Below, piece after piece: positions 19,388-28,438 of a stretch of 64,000 nt of DNA. Each line of letters begins with the position of its first letter. Position 1 is the first letter of the stretch. A program made the position numbers and the translations under genes. The stretch comes from Marinicella meishanensis. Lineage in GTDB: Bacteria > Pseudomonadota > Gammaproteobacteria > Xanthomonadales > Marinicellaceae. The notes beneath the pieces were generated by a model that was not told the origin of the DNA, made no database searches, and saw only the letters and a list, made by a program, of their open reading frames with translations. The DNA lies in NCBI RefSeq assembly GCF_019931145.1, contig NZ_JAIOUV010000001.1:310001-374000 (forward strand), given 5' to 3'.

Positions 19388-20236
19388 TCAATGGCTGGTT
19401 GATTCAGCCGCCAATTGACTGAACAAGGTCAGCAAAGGCTGGGCCAACTGGGCCTGAGACTCTGGGCTCAAGGTGTGGTCATCATCCAACACCAAATGCC
19501 GGTGCTCATGGGGATGATCACTCAATTGCTGCATCAATTCTTCAGCCATCGCGGTGGAGGGCCAGATGTGATCCTGTTCCACCGACACCAACAAAATGGG
19601 TCCGTTGATCATGTGCACCGGCAGGCGGGCCTGGGTGGCTTGGTTGGTTTGCAAAGCCCGCTGGGCCCGTTGCCAGGTGGTTTGGTCCCCGGCCGGAGGC
19701 AAGGTCAAGGTGGCCACATCTTCGCCCCCCAAGGTCCAAGCCACGGACCCACGTTGTCCCTGCCAGGCCACTGAGGATGGTACCAAAGCGGCCACTGCCT
19801 GGATGCGGGGGTCATGGGCGGCGGCCAAGATGGCCAGTTCCGTGCCACGTGACACCGCTAAAACCCCAACGCCGGCAGTTTGCACATTGGGTTGAGCCAA
19901 CAACCAATCAATGCCTTGACTGACCGTTTCCACCGGGACCCGATCCAAAGTGCTTGACCTGCCTGGGGCATTGAAATAAGCCAAGGCCAACACCACAAAA
20001 CCAGCTTTTGCCAGTTGCTCGGCATACACTTGATTCAATCTGCCACCGGAACCACCCAGCACGATGATGGCAGGAACGGGTTGTTCATGGTCGGTTGGGA
20101 GATACAAACGACCCACCACCTCTGGGGTGTCCACACTTTTTGCCTTGTACTTGTTGTCTGCCGAAGAGCCTGTTGATACCCCCAGCATCAACGACCACAA
20201 CATCAACCAAGGCAATGGCTTGTTAATTTGTTTCAT
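19388..20236 (-). CDS. Exported alpha/beta hydrolase, BAAT / acyl-CoA thioesterase C-terminal type
   Basis: Protein of 282 residues with a signal peptide from MKQINKPLPW (about 1-24). It has the alpha/beta-hydrolase core: IIVLGGSGGRLN as oxyanion region, nucleophile Ser in LAVSRGTELA, and a late Asp/His in VEQDHIWPS and DDDHTL. This resembles the C-terminal domain of bile-acid-CoA:amino acid N-acyltransferases, which in bacteria is a hydrolase of unclear substrate. The start at 20236 is chosen for the signal peptide; the frame is open to 20281. Confidence 0.75.
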   Translation of the reverse strand: MKQINKPLPWLMLWSLMLGVSTGSSADNKYKAKSVDTPEVVGRLYLPTDHEQPVPAIIVLGGSGGRLNQVYAEQLAKAGFVVLALAYFNAPGRSSTLDRVPVETVSQGIDWLLAQPNVQTAGVGVLAVSRGTELAILAAAHDPRIQAVAALVPSSVAWQGQRGSVAWTLGGEDVATLTLPPAGDQTTWQRAQRALQTNQATQARLPVHMINGPILLVSVEQDHIWPSTAMAEELMQQLSDHPHEHRHLVLDDDHTLSPESQAQLAQPLLTLFSQLAAESTSH

Positions 20237-20322
20237 GTTGTCCATCCAATCATCGATTTGCATGCCCCACAGCCAAATCATGCGGCTCAGTCATGAGCCC
20301 GATGATCAAACGGACATGCCGG

Positions 20323-20799
20323 TTAGTTTTTGACTTTGATGTGATCTGCACAAGCAGTCAATGACAAGCCCTTCGAGTCACAAAATGCCATGACATTTTG
20401 AGAAATCCACTGAAATTTATGCTCTCCAAACCCCGTTCTTGATGGCGTTTCATTGCGGTTGGTTGGGGGTTCAATGGCCACACATTGAAAAGCCATGCCC
20501 TGGTAGTCAATGCTGTTGCCTTCCTCAATGATGGCCGGTTCCAGAAACGGATCCGCAGGTGGTTGCTTGATCCTTTCTTCCAGCGGTATGCTGGCTGTAC
20601 TGGGCTCACAACAACCTGGCTTGTGAGACATGAATGACGATCCACAGGCACCCAGTGCATTGGTTAAATTCAAGGCGTTGCCTGCTTTGATTTCTGCCGC
20701 CGTTAAATAGTAAACATCTGGCTGCTTCGCAGCGCCTGTTTGGTAACTGAGCAAAGCGCTCAATGCGGCGCTGATGACGTGGTGGTTTTTGGCTTTCAT
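20323..20799 (-). CDS. Hypothetical exported protein
   Basis: Protein of 158 residues with a plausible signal peptide (MKAKNHHVISAALSALLSYQTGAA). It has several cysteines (CGSS, GCCEP, FQCVA, FCDS, ACAD) that could form disulfides. No family recognised. The start at 20799 fits the signal peptide; two further Met lie upstream in frame. Confidence 0.5.
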   Translation of the reverse strand: MKAKNHHVISAALSALLSYQTGAAKQPDVYYLTAAEIKAGNALNLTNALGACGSSFMSHKPGCCEPSTASIPLEERIKQPPADPFLEPAIIEEGNSIDYQGMAFQCVAIEPPTNRNETPSRTGFGEHKFQWISQNVMAFCDSKGLSLTACADHIKVKN

Positions 20800-20989
20800 G
20801 GGTGACATGGGACTTGACATCAATGCCATATTTTAGGGTCATATTAATCTGAATAACATGTTTTTTGTGGGTAACATTCAGTGCTGGCATTGACCGTTAT
20901 TTAGACCGAATTGAACACGTCATGGTCGAAAAACCCCTGCCGCCCATTTAGGCTATAATGATTTAAACCTGAGTTCAAAAAACACCAAT

Positions 20990-22135
20990 ATGGCTTTGTC
21001 AGACGTCGATTTGATCAACATCAGTCAATTCCTCATCAGCCTGATGATGACGGTGGTGTTTTTGTTGGCCTGGCGCATCATGGAAAAAAAGACCTATGTG
21101 TTGATGTGGTCTTTGTTCTATGTGTTTGCTGCGGTCAATGGCATCCTCAACGCCATCAACGACCTGTTTCCAGATCGCAACCTGTATTGGGTGGTGGTCA
21201 ATGGTGTGTCCCTGCTGACCCAAGCACTGGCCCTGGCCGGTTTTCGCATGCGTGCCGGACGACGGCCATTTCCGCCTATGATCATGGCTTATTTCTTGTT
21301 GGTCGAACTGTTGGTGGTGGTGTTCACCTATTGGCAACCGCACATGGGCCTGCGCATGGTGTTCATTCCTTTCAGTGGCGCGGTGGTGGTGTTCGCCATT
21401 GTGCGGGAAATCGCCCGCACCGAAAGCCGACTCCGCACCGCGGAAATCAGTGCCATGGTGTTGTTTGCCTTGTATGCCGTGGTGCAATTGACCAGCGGCA
21501 CCCTGGCTTTGTTGCAAGGGGCTGCAAGGAATGAGCACTGGCTGAGTCTGTATTCCCAAGTCAACTTTTTGTTCATGCCCGCCTTCTTTGCTGGTCTGGG
21601 ACTGTTCACCCTGTTGATTTTGGTTGATGATTTGGCCAGCAAGCTGAAACACCAGGCGATCACTGATTACCTGACTGGTTTGCTCAATCGGCGCGGCTTC
21701 AAACAACAGGCCGAAGCCCTGATCCAACAACAAGACAAACTGGGTAAAAACCTGGCGGTGATCGTCGCCGACATCGATCATTTCAAAAAAATCAATGATC
21801 AGTATGGCCACCAAGTCGGCGACGAGGTGTTGAAAGAGGTCTCCATGTGGATGAACAAACTGTTGTTGCCACCCTCGGTGATGGGCCGCACCGGCGGTGA
21901 AGAATTTGCCGTTGTGGTGCCGGTGGCCGACCTGAAAGAAGCCGGACAACTGGCCGAACACTTGCGGCTGCAGCTGTCCGAACAGAGCCACAAAACCAAC
22001 GCCAAGTTGCGTATCACCGGCAGCTTTGGGGTGGCCCTGATCCACGACCAGCTGGAAAGCGCCCTGATCCAAGCCGATCATGCCATGTACCAAGCCAAAG
22101 CCCAGGGCCGCGACCGGGTGGTGCTGGCCGCCTGA
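20990..22135 (+). CDS. Membrane-bound diguanylate cyclase (GGDEF)
   Basis: Makes cyclic-di-GMP, which switches cells toward attached life. The 381-residue protein has six or seven predicted membrane helices (about 8-215) forming a sensor region of no named type, then a GGDEF domain. DYLTGLLNRRGF opens the domain, DIDHFKKINDQYGH supplies a metal-binding Asp, and GGEEF at about residue 304 is an active A-site. There is no RxxD before the GGEEF, so product inhibition at the I-site is not expected. A TATAAT lies at 20954-20959, but I see no good -35 box. Confidence 0.93.
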   Translation: MALSDVDLINISQFLISLMMTVVFLLAWRIMEKKTYVLMWSLFYVFAAVNGILNAINDLFPDRNLYWVVVNGVSLLTQALALAGFRMRAGRRPFPPMIMAYFLLVELLVVVFTYWQPHMGLRMVFIPFSGAVVVFAIVREIARTESRLRTAEISAMVLFALYAVVQLTSGTLALLQGAARNEHWLSLYSQVNFLFMPAFFAGLGLFTLLILVDDLASKLKHQAITDYLTGLLNRRGFKQQAEALIQQQDKLGKNLAVIVADIDHFKKINDQYGHQVGDEVLKEVSMWMNKLLLPPSVMGRTGGEEFAVVVPVADLKEAGQLAEHLRLQLSEQSHKTNAKLRITGSFGVALIHDQLESALIQADHAMYQAKAQGRDRVVLAA

Positions 22136-22921
22136 AACCCACCGCAACCGATCTGCGCCGCCATCATCATCCCATATCACCGTTTGAGAAAAAACCCACC
22201 CTGGAGCGGCGACTTCAGTCGCCGATTGCCGCAGGCACACAGAAGGATAAAAGTGGCTACCTGTTTCGACTTTCTTGTAATCAAAAAGGATCATCAACAC
22301 CAATCATCCATTAAAGAGCTGCATGGTTAAAGTTTATTTCTATGGGTGGACTCAAACCTTCATGTTCATGGTGCTGATTACATCGACTGAAGTCGATGCT
22401 CCAAAAGAATGTACCCACCCTGGAGTGGCGACTTCAGTCGCCGACTGCCGCAGGCACTTTTGAATAAGAACTGTTTCAGCTGCAACATCTCCCTTGCGAC
22501 AAGGACAGCCAAAAAACCGATCAACTTTTTCGGGCTTTATCATTGAGGGCTTAATGCTGGCAACCAAACACAAACCATTAAGCTCTCATTGTTTAATTCA
22601 TCGACTGAAGTCGATGCTCCAAAAGAATGCAGCCACCCTGGAACGGCGACTTCAGTCGCCAACTGCCGCAGGCACACACCACCCTGTTTATGGTGCTGCT
22701 TATCTCGACAGCAGTCGATGCTGCTTAAAAACACCGTCATTTTTTTCGACCATCGATCCAAATTATTGACAGCCTGAAGCGGTGAATGCCGCAAGACTTT
22801 CTGACGGCTACCAAATAAAGTGGGGGGCATTGGATTTATCAGGAACAACGTCGGCTGGAATCGACAACCCTTGTTTCCCCTTTTGCAGGGGTGTTGGTTT
22901 CAGTCTGCGTTTTAGCCAACC
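22136..22921. repeat. REP/BIME array upstream of the tyrosine transposase
   Basis: No gene seen in 786 bases. It holds copies of one palindromic unit in both orientations. The forward form GGAGCGGCGACTTCAGTCGC, often followed by a TGCCGCAGGCAC tail, lies at 22203-22238, 22422-22457 and 22640-22675. The reverse form CATCGACTGAAGTCGATGCT lies at 22381-22402 and 22599-22620. Two decayed copies are at 22703-22724 and 22769-22798. Reverse and forward copies sit 19 bases apart, as in BIMEs. Confidence 0.9.
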
Positions 22922-23434
22922 GTGAAAAGACCGTTGCCACATTTCAGTCAGATCAATGCCCTTCAGTTTGTCACCTTTCGGACCCTGGACAGTGTCGATG
23001 AGTTTGTCCGCTTGATGCAAGAATCAGAGCTGGACGAGTCCAACAAACAATTTGGCATCGATCAATACCTCGACCATTCTGACTCAGGCCGGATACTGGA
23101 TGCCGACCTCATTGATTTGACCCAACTGTATTGCCACAACCTGAGCCCAGAGTATTATCAACTGATCGCCCTGTCGGTGATGCCCAACCACGTGCACATC
23201 TTGTTTGAGCAACGGCAAGACTTGGATGTGATCATGCAAAAACTCAAAGGCGGCTTGGCCCGCTTGATCAACAAACGCCTGCAGTGGTCCGGCCCCTTGT
23301 GGGAAAAGAATTATTTCGACAAAGCCATCCGCTCTGAGCGTCACTTTCGCAGCACCTACCGCTACATCAAAAACAACGCCGTTGCCGCCGGCTTGGCCGA
23401 TGCCGATCGGCGGTTTTGGGGGCTTTATGGGTGA
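22922..23434 (+). mobile_element. REP-associated tyrosine transposase (RAYT, IS200/IS605-related Y1 HUH nuclease)
   Basis: Protein of 170 residues with the HUH motif MPNHVHILF at about residue 88 and a likely catalytic Tyr in STYRYIKNNAVAAGL near residue 144. The ALQFVTFRTLDS N terminus and WSGPLWEKNYFDK segment are typical of RAYTs. These are single-copy, domesticated relatives of IS200 transposases thought to mobilise REP/BIME sequences. The start is GTG. REP-type palindromes flank it on both sides, the classic RAYT arrangement. Confidence 0.9.
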
Positions 23435-23485
23435 TGACCATGATCGCAAACGCCAATCCGACCTTTGGATTGATCGTGATTTTTT

Positions 23486-23540
23486 CATCGACTGAAGTCG
23501 ATGCTCCAAAAATTTCCTGGAGCGGCGACTTCAGTCGCCG
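23486..23540. repeat. BIME pair downstream of the RAYT gene
   Basis: Reverse copy at 23486-23507 and forward copy at 23519-23540, 11 bases apart, directly after the transposase gene. Confidence 0.88.
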
Positions 23541-23577
23541 TAAAGCAAAGGGAGTTTAAGATGCCACGACCAAGCAA

Positions 23578-24117
23578 TCAACCCTGGATAAGCGCACCGT
23601 TTTTTATGTCCAGTTGGTATGGCTCTTGGTTGAAATCAATCACCTCTATGTGACTTTCATGAACCGCTAATCCTTCGGTCAATATGTCTTTGCCGCTGAA
23701 AGACCAAATTAATTTACCAGTAAATGAAACCTTTGAGACGGCCATTTCACCATGTACCAACAAACCCATTTCGTCAGGGGACAGGTAAATGTCAAAACAA
23801 GTCGCCTCATCAACTTGCTTGTGCCACAACAACTGTAAATCAGGAAGCGATAAACCAACCAATTGATCACCGATGCCAACAAATAAGCTGGTTTGATGAA
23901 TCATGGCCGACTGCTGAGACACGCCCGTTGCACCTCCAGCAGCAAAGATCAGACAATCAAACCGACCATCAAGCTCAACCCCATAGATTACAGAAGGTTG
24001 GTAATTGGGCGCCAATTGATGCTGCTTTGAATACCGTTTTAAATGATCATTTGAACCTGATGTGTCATGCGATTCTTGATTGATTGTTATTGAATGGTTG
24101 CCTGCTTCAAAATTCAT
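23578..24117 (-). CDS. Hypothetical cytosolic protein with beta-propeller-like repeats
   Basis: Protein of 179 residues without signal peptide. Repeated strands such as TSLFVGIGDQLVGLSLPDL, MGLLVHGEMAVSKVSF and GKLIWSFSGKDIL resemble blades of PQQ/WD-type propellers, but it is too short for a full ring. No family assigned. It lies within the REP field, between two repeat copies. Confidence 0.55.
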   Translation of the reverse strand: MNFEAGNHSITINQESHDTSGSNDHLKRYSKQHQLAPNYQPSVIYGVELDGRFDCLIFAAGGATGVSQQSAMIHQTSLFVGIGDQLVGLSLPDLQLLWHKQVDEATCFDIYLSPDEMGLLVHGEMAVSKVSFTGKLIWSFSGKDILTEGLAVHESHIEVIDFNQEPYQLDIKNGALIQG

Positions 24118-24211
24118 CCACAGCTCCTAAAAGTTGCAATAATTTCGGCTGTCGAAAACAGTTTATCATCCAAAGTTTGGGCTTGCATCTGGCTTACTAT
24201 TTTGAACAACA

Positions 24212-24233
24212 CATCGACTGAAGTCGATGCGCC
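24212..24233. repeat. Single REP copy, reverse orientation
   Basis: CATCGACTGAAGTCGATGCG with one change from the array copies, just after the stop of the oxidoreductase gene. Confidence 0.85.
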
Positions 24234-24244
24234 AAAAGTCGTCT

Positions 24245-25210
24245 TCAATCGTCCATGGTGATGACGACACTGCCTTTCTTGTGTCCCGTATCGACATATT
24301 CATGCGCTTTAACAATGTGCTCGATGGGGTACACCCGATCGACCACTGGATTGAAATCACCGTTGAGGACCTGAATTTTAAGGAACGTCAAATTCGCTTT
24401 ATTTTCCCATGCCACGCCACTGATCAATTTGGCGTTGAAAATGGCTGATATGTTGGTGGGCAGGTCCGCCACAATGGCGATTACTTTTCCCCGCTCTTTC
24501 AGCATGTTTTGACAACGTGACAGCGGCAGATTGCCCACCGCATCCAAGATGAAGTCAAATTCAGCTGAGATGGCATCGAGGTCCGTTTGGGTGTAGTCAA
24601 TGACCTGATTGGCGCCCAGGGATTTGACCAGCTTCATGTTACCGGTGCTGCAAACCGCGGTGATGTTCGCCCCCAGGTATTTGGCCACCTGAATCGATGC
24701 GGTGCCCACCGACCCAGAAGCCCCATTGATGAGGATGGTTTGACCCGCTTTAAGTTGCGCTTTTTGTTTCAAGAAATGTATCGCTGTCAGTCCACCAAAT
24801 AAAGAGGCCACAGCTTCTTGGTGACTGATTTCAACGGGCAATTTGACCATCACCGCTTTTTCAGGCAGACACAGGTACTCGGCATGGGCACCCAATTGCA
24901 TGCCTGTCGAACCAAAAACCCGGTCGCCCGCTTTGAATGACTTGACCCCATTACCAACGAATTTGACCACCCCAGAAAATTCCATACCAGGGATCGTTTT
25001 TCGTGGTTTGAACCAACCGAAAGCCAATCGGGTCAATAGCCTGAAACCCTGAGGCACATTCAAGGCACGAATCCGGGCATCTCCTGCGGTGACTGTGCTG
25101 GCGTGAACTTTGATCAAAACCTCATTGCTTTTCGGCCGCGGCTGATCGGCATCGGAGAACCGCAATGCATCTGCCGGTTTACCATATGTTTCCCACAGCG
25201 CTGCTTTCAA
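24245..25210 (-). CDS. NADPH:quinone reductase-like medium-chain oxidoreductase
   Basis: Zinc-independent MDR-family enzyme of 321 residues. MKAALWETYGKPADALRF is a typical start. The GroES-like catalytic domain covers about 1-125. The nucleotide-binding segment is ILINGASGSVGTASIQVAKYLG near residue 158. The cysteines of zinc alcohol dehydrogenases are absent. It probably reduces quinones or reactive enones with NADPH; the substrate is not known. It lies alone between REP copies. Confidence 0.85.
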   Translation of the reverse strand: MKAALWETYGKPADALRFSDADQPRPKSNEVLIKVHASTVTAGDARIRALNVPQGFRLLTRLAFGWFKPRKTIPGMEFSGVVKFVGNGVKSFKAGDRVFGSTGMQLGAHAEYLCLPEKAVMVKLPVEISHQEAVASLFGGLTAIHFLKQKAQLKAGQTILINGASGSVGTASIQVAKYLGANITAVCSTGNMKLVKSLGANQVIDYTQTDLDAISAEFDFILDAVGNLPLSRCQNMLKERGKVIAIVADLPTNISAIFNAKLISGVAWENKANLTFLKIQVLNGDFNPVVDRVYPIEHIVKAHEYVDTGHKKGSVVITMDD

Positions 25211-25334
25211 GTTTCACCCCCTGGTGGGTTGTTTGAATCAATAACTAAAATCCTATCACATCATTGGGCCCATATTTGGGGCCCAATTCACAGCCTGTGA
25301 ATCATGCAGTGGTGTCAGGACCGTCTTTCATTTG

Positions 25335-25355
25335 TAGCGGCGACTTCAGTCGCCG
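25335..25355. repeat. Single REP copy, forward orientation
   Basis: TAGCGGCGACTTCAGTCGCC core, just after the stop end of the frameshifted gene's 3' flank. Confidence 0.82.
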
Positions 25356-25379
25356 AACGACCTTACTTGAGCCCTGGGT

Positions 25380-25770
25380 TTAATCTGGTTTCTGCCACAA
25401 TGTCGTCAGGTTTGTTGCCAATGGCGGATGAACAATCTTGGGCCTCCATTGATCCAATCGGGGAAAACCAGGGATGTGCTTGGGCAACGAATCCATCAAT
25501 TCAGTGAAACCCGTCATGTCCTCTGAGATTTCAATTTCCAGACCAGACTGATATTCAAACAACACCCTGATTTGATCCATGATCCATGGCCAGCAAGTCC
25601 AGTTTATATGCTGTCACTTTCACCAATTGGTCCCATGGTTCTGCTTGCACCACCAACCCGCCATCAAGCATTTGAAACGCTTGATGGGTAATCACAATTT
25701 TTTCGCCTTCTTTTTTGCTCATGGTTTGGGTGTGGTTGATGTGTTCATTGTGCCATGTTTTGGCTGACAT
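25380..25770 (-). pseudogene. Frameshifted small protein gene (7-bp duplication)
   Basis: Two minus-strand frames together make one protein-like product. The first gives MSAKTWHNEHINHT... ending VTAYKLDLLAMDHG; the second resumes as MDQIRVLFEY and ends LATNLTTLWQKPD. They meet at a tandem duplication of GATCCAT (25574-25580 and 25581-25587). Removing one copy restores a continuous frame reading AYKLDLLAMDQIRVLFEY. The restored protein, about 128 residues, resembles widespread small bacterial proteins containing AYKxDL, EISE-GF and PPxxxN-T-LW motifs; I cannot name the family. Either a recent inactivation or a phase-variable switch. Confidence 0.7.
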
Positions 25771-25825
25771 GACGCCACCAATAACCACTGCAGATTCAAC
25801 GTAAGTCAGGTTTGTGGGGGTGTCA

Positions 25826-25903
25826 CATCGACTGAAGTCGATGCTCCGGGGGGGCTGGTTCTTACTTGGAGCGGTGACTTCAGTCGCCGAGTGCCGCAGG
25901 CAC
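25826..25903. repeat. BIME pair between the broken gene and glcB
   Basis: Reverse copy at 25826-25847 and forward copy with GCAGGCAC tail at 25868-25903, 20 bases apart. This is the rightmost copy of the field that starts at 22.2 kb. Confidence 0.88.
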
Positions 25904-25925
25904 GTTGTTTTTGAGGTAAAGCCGA

Positions 25926-25950
25926 AGGAGCGGGTGCCAAGGCCGCTCCT
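25926..25950 (-). terminator. Hairpin after glcB
   Basis: AGGAGCGG (25926-25933) and CCGCTCCT (25943-25950) form an 8-bp stem 10 bases past the glcB stop. No strong T-run follows on the minus strand. Confidence 0.35.
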
Positions 25951-25959
25951 GTTGGTGGC

Positions 25960-28167
25960 TCAGCCTTTGGCTTTCAGTCGCAGGCGGTAAGCGTGCAGCA
26001 AGGGTTCGGTGTAACCGGAGGGTTGTTCCTGGCCTATGAACACCAGGTCCAAGGCGGCTTGGTAGGCGGTGTTGTTCGCCAGGTCAGCGGCCATGGCTTG
26101 GTAGGCGGGGTCACCGGCGTTTTGTTGGTCGACCACTGCGGCCATGCGGGCGAAGGTGTCTTTGACTTGTTGCTCGGTGCAAATGCCGTGGACCAGCCAG
26201 TTACAGATGTGTTGACTGGAGATGCGCAAGGTGGCGCGGTCTTCCATCAGGCCGACGTTGTTGATGTCGGGCACTTTGGAACAACCCACACCCTGATCGA
26301 CCCAACGCACCACATAGCCGAGGATGCCTTGGGCGTTGTTGTCCAGCTCGCGTTGGATTTGTTCGGCGGTCAAAGCGGCCGGATCGGCGCACAGCGGGAT
26401 GGTCAGGATGTCGTTCAAATCGGCCCGTGCTCGGTCTTTGAGCAGTGCTTGCACGTCAAACACGTTGATTTGGTGGTAGTGCATGGCGTGCAAGGTGGCG
26501 CCGTTGGGAGAGGGCACCCAGGCACAGTTGGCGCCGGCTTCGGGGTGTTCGGTTTTGGTGGTCATCATTTTGGCCATTTCATCGGGCATGGCCCACATGC
26601 CTTTGCCGATTTGGGCGATGCCAGTGAAGCCGCATTCCAAGCCAATGTCCACGTTCCAGTTTTCATAAGCAGCGATCCAGGGCATGGCTTTGATCTCGGC
26701 TTTGGGCGCCATCGGGCCCAACAGCATGCTGGTGTGGATTTCATCACCGGTGCGGTCCAAAAAGCCGGTGTTGATGAACACGATGCGGTCTTTCACCTGG
26801 CGGATGCACTCTTTCAAGTTCACTGTGGTGCGGCGCTCTTCATCCATCACGCCGATTTTGATGGTGTGTCGTGGCAGGCCTAACTCATCTTCCACCCGAT
26901 CAAACAGGGTGTTGGCAAAGGCCGCTTCTTCCGGCCCGTGCATTTTCGGTTTGACGATGTAGACGCTGCCGGTGCGGGAGTTGCGCAAAGGGCCCAGTTG
27001 ACGCAAATCATGCATCGCCACCAGCACACTGACCATCGCGTCCATGATGCCTTCAGGCACCTCGTTGCCGCCAGCATCCATGATCGCCGGGTTGGTCATC
27101 AAGTGGCCGACATTGCGGCAAAACAACAGGCTGCGACCATGCAGGGTGAGTGGCGAGCCATCCAAGGCTTTGAATGCTTTGTCCGGTGCCGCCACCCGGG
27201 TCATGGGCCGGCCGCCTTTGTCAAAGGTGTCTTGTAAATCACCACGCATCAAACCCAACCAATTGCGGTACACGCCGACCTTGTCTTCGCCGTCGACCGC
27301 TGCCACGGAATCCTCGAAATCCTGGATGGTGGTCACCGCCGCTTCCAAGGTCAGGTCTTTGACCCCGGCTGGATCGGTTTGGCCAATGACCGAGTCGCGA
27401 TCAATCTCAATGATCACATGCAGGTCATGGTGTTTGAGCACCACTTGACTCGGCTGGCTGGCCTCGCCATTGAAGCCGACCGCCAAACCTGGGTCTTTTA
27501 GCGGGCTGGTTTGACCATCTGCCAAAGTCACCAACAACTGTTGCTCGCTGATCTCATAAGCCGTGGCCTGGTGATGGCTGCCTTGTTGCAAAGGAAAGTG
27601 TTGGTCGAGAAAGTCACGGCCATATTCGATCACTTTTTGACCCCGCACGGGGTTGTAGCCGGTGCCTTTCTCGGCGCCACCGGCCTCAGCAATCACGTCG
27701 GTGCCATACAAAGCGTCATACAAAGAACCCCACCGGGCATTGGTGGCATTCAAAGCAAAGCGGGCATTGGAAGTCGGCACCACCAATTGCGGCCCGGCTT
27801 GTTGGGCGATTTCGGCATCGACATTCGCTGTACCGATGCGGAATGCCGGCCCTTCCTCAACCAGGTAGCCGATGGCCTTTAAATGGTCGGCATAAGCCGC
27901 TAGATCGAATGAATCGCGGTTTTTCATCAGCCATTGGTCTAAGTTGGCTTGCAGCGCCTCGCGTTTTTTGAGAAGTTTTTGGTTGATCGGAGCCAGGTCC
28001 TGAATCACCGCAGCCATTGACGACCAAAATTGATCGGGGCTGATGGGCAGCTCGGGTAAGACCTCTGTTTCAATGAATTCGACCAACAAGGGATCGACTG
28101 ACAAGGCGGCACGGTGCTGGTAATTAGGGTGGTCGTTGGTGGTATTCAATTCTGCGTTTTGGGTCAT
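25960..28167 (-). CDS. glcB: Malate synthase G
   Basis: Condenses glyoxylate with acetyl-CoA to malate, completing the glyoxylate shunt with isocitrate lyase. At 735 residues it is the long G-type enzyme, not the shorter A-type usually linked to aceA. It shows [23 protein letters not shown], the [18 protein letters not shown] region, the [14 protein letters not shown] block with active-site residues, and [14 protein letters not shown]. It is divergent from aceA across 271 bases with palindromic sites, so the two are probably regulated together. Confidence 0.97.
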   Translation of the reverse strand: MTQNAELNTTNDHPNYQHRAALSVDPLLVEFIETEVLPELPISPDQFWSSMAAVIQDLAPINQKLLKKREALQANLDQWLMKNRDSFDLAAYADHLKAIGYLVEEGPAFRIGTANVDAEIAQQAGPQLVVPTSNARFALNATNARWGSLYDALYGTDVIAEAGGAEKGTGYNPVRGQKVIEYGRDFLDQHFPLQQGSHHQATAYEISEQQLLVTLADGQTSPLKDPGLAVGFNGEASQPSQVVLKHHDLHVIIEIDRDSVIGQTDPAGVKDLTLEAAVTTIQDFEDSVAAVDGEDKVGVYRNWLGLMRGDLQDTFDKGGRPMTRVAAPDKAFKALDGSPLTLHGRSLLFCRNVGHLMTNPAIMDAGGNEVPEGIMDAMVSVLVAMHDLRQLGPLRNSRTGSVYIVKPKMHGPEEAAFANTLFDRVEDELGLPRHTIKIGVMDEERRTTVNLKECIRQVKDRIVFINTGFLDRTGDEIHTSMLLGPMAPKAEIKAMPWIAAYENWNVDIGLECGFTGIAQIGKGMWAMPDEMAKMMTTKTEHPEAGANCAWVPSPNGATLHAMHYHQINVFDVQALLKDRARADLNDILTIPLCADPAALTAEQIQRELDNNAQGILGYVVRWVDQGVGCSKVPDINNVGLMEDRATLRISSQHICNWLVHGICTEQQVKDTFARMAAVVDQQNAGDPAYQAMAADLANNTAYQAALDLVFIGQEQPSGYTEPLLHAYRLRLKAKG

Positions 28168-28186
28168 TTTGGGTCCTGGATGGCGG

Positions 28187-28266
28187 GAGATTCGAGACGA
28201 AACCTTTTTATTTTATATCAGGTTTTTAGACTAAAAACTCTAATTCTGGCAATTTTTAGACGAAAG
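28187..28266. promoter_or_regulatory. Three repeated operator-like sites between glcB and aceA
   Basis: A perfect palindrome GTTTTTAG-A-CTAAAAAC covers 28222-28238. Related sites are TTTTTAGACGAAAG (28253-28266) and TTCGAGACGAAAC (28191-28203). Their centres at about 28197, 28230 and 28260 are 33 and 30 bases apart, near three helical turns. They are likely binding sites for a dimeric regulator of the glyoxylate shunt. Confidence 0.55.
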
Positions 28267-28438
28267 TATGAAAAAAATAATTTTTCTCAAAAAGTAGCAA
28301 AAAAGTGTTTAAAAGTCATGAAAATGCTCTTAATATTCGTGAACGCGTTATTCAAACGTTTGTTTGACTGACCCCGACTTTTATTCATTATTCAACAAAA
28401 ACGGTTTTTAACCACAAAACACAAGCAGGACTTTTATC

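Noticed and set aside
20999-22303. A 434-codon open frame antisense to the diguanylate cyclase gene
   Set aside because: It is opposite an intact GGDEF gene, has a His/Gln-rich shadow composition and no motif.
22136-25903. Possible CRISPR array
   Set aside because: Repeats occur in both orientations with irregular spacing of tens to over a thousand bases and no cas genes; they fit REP/BIME units around a RAYT.
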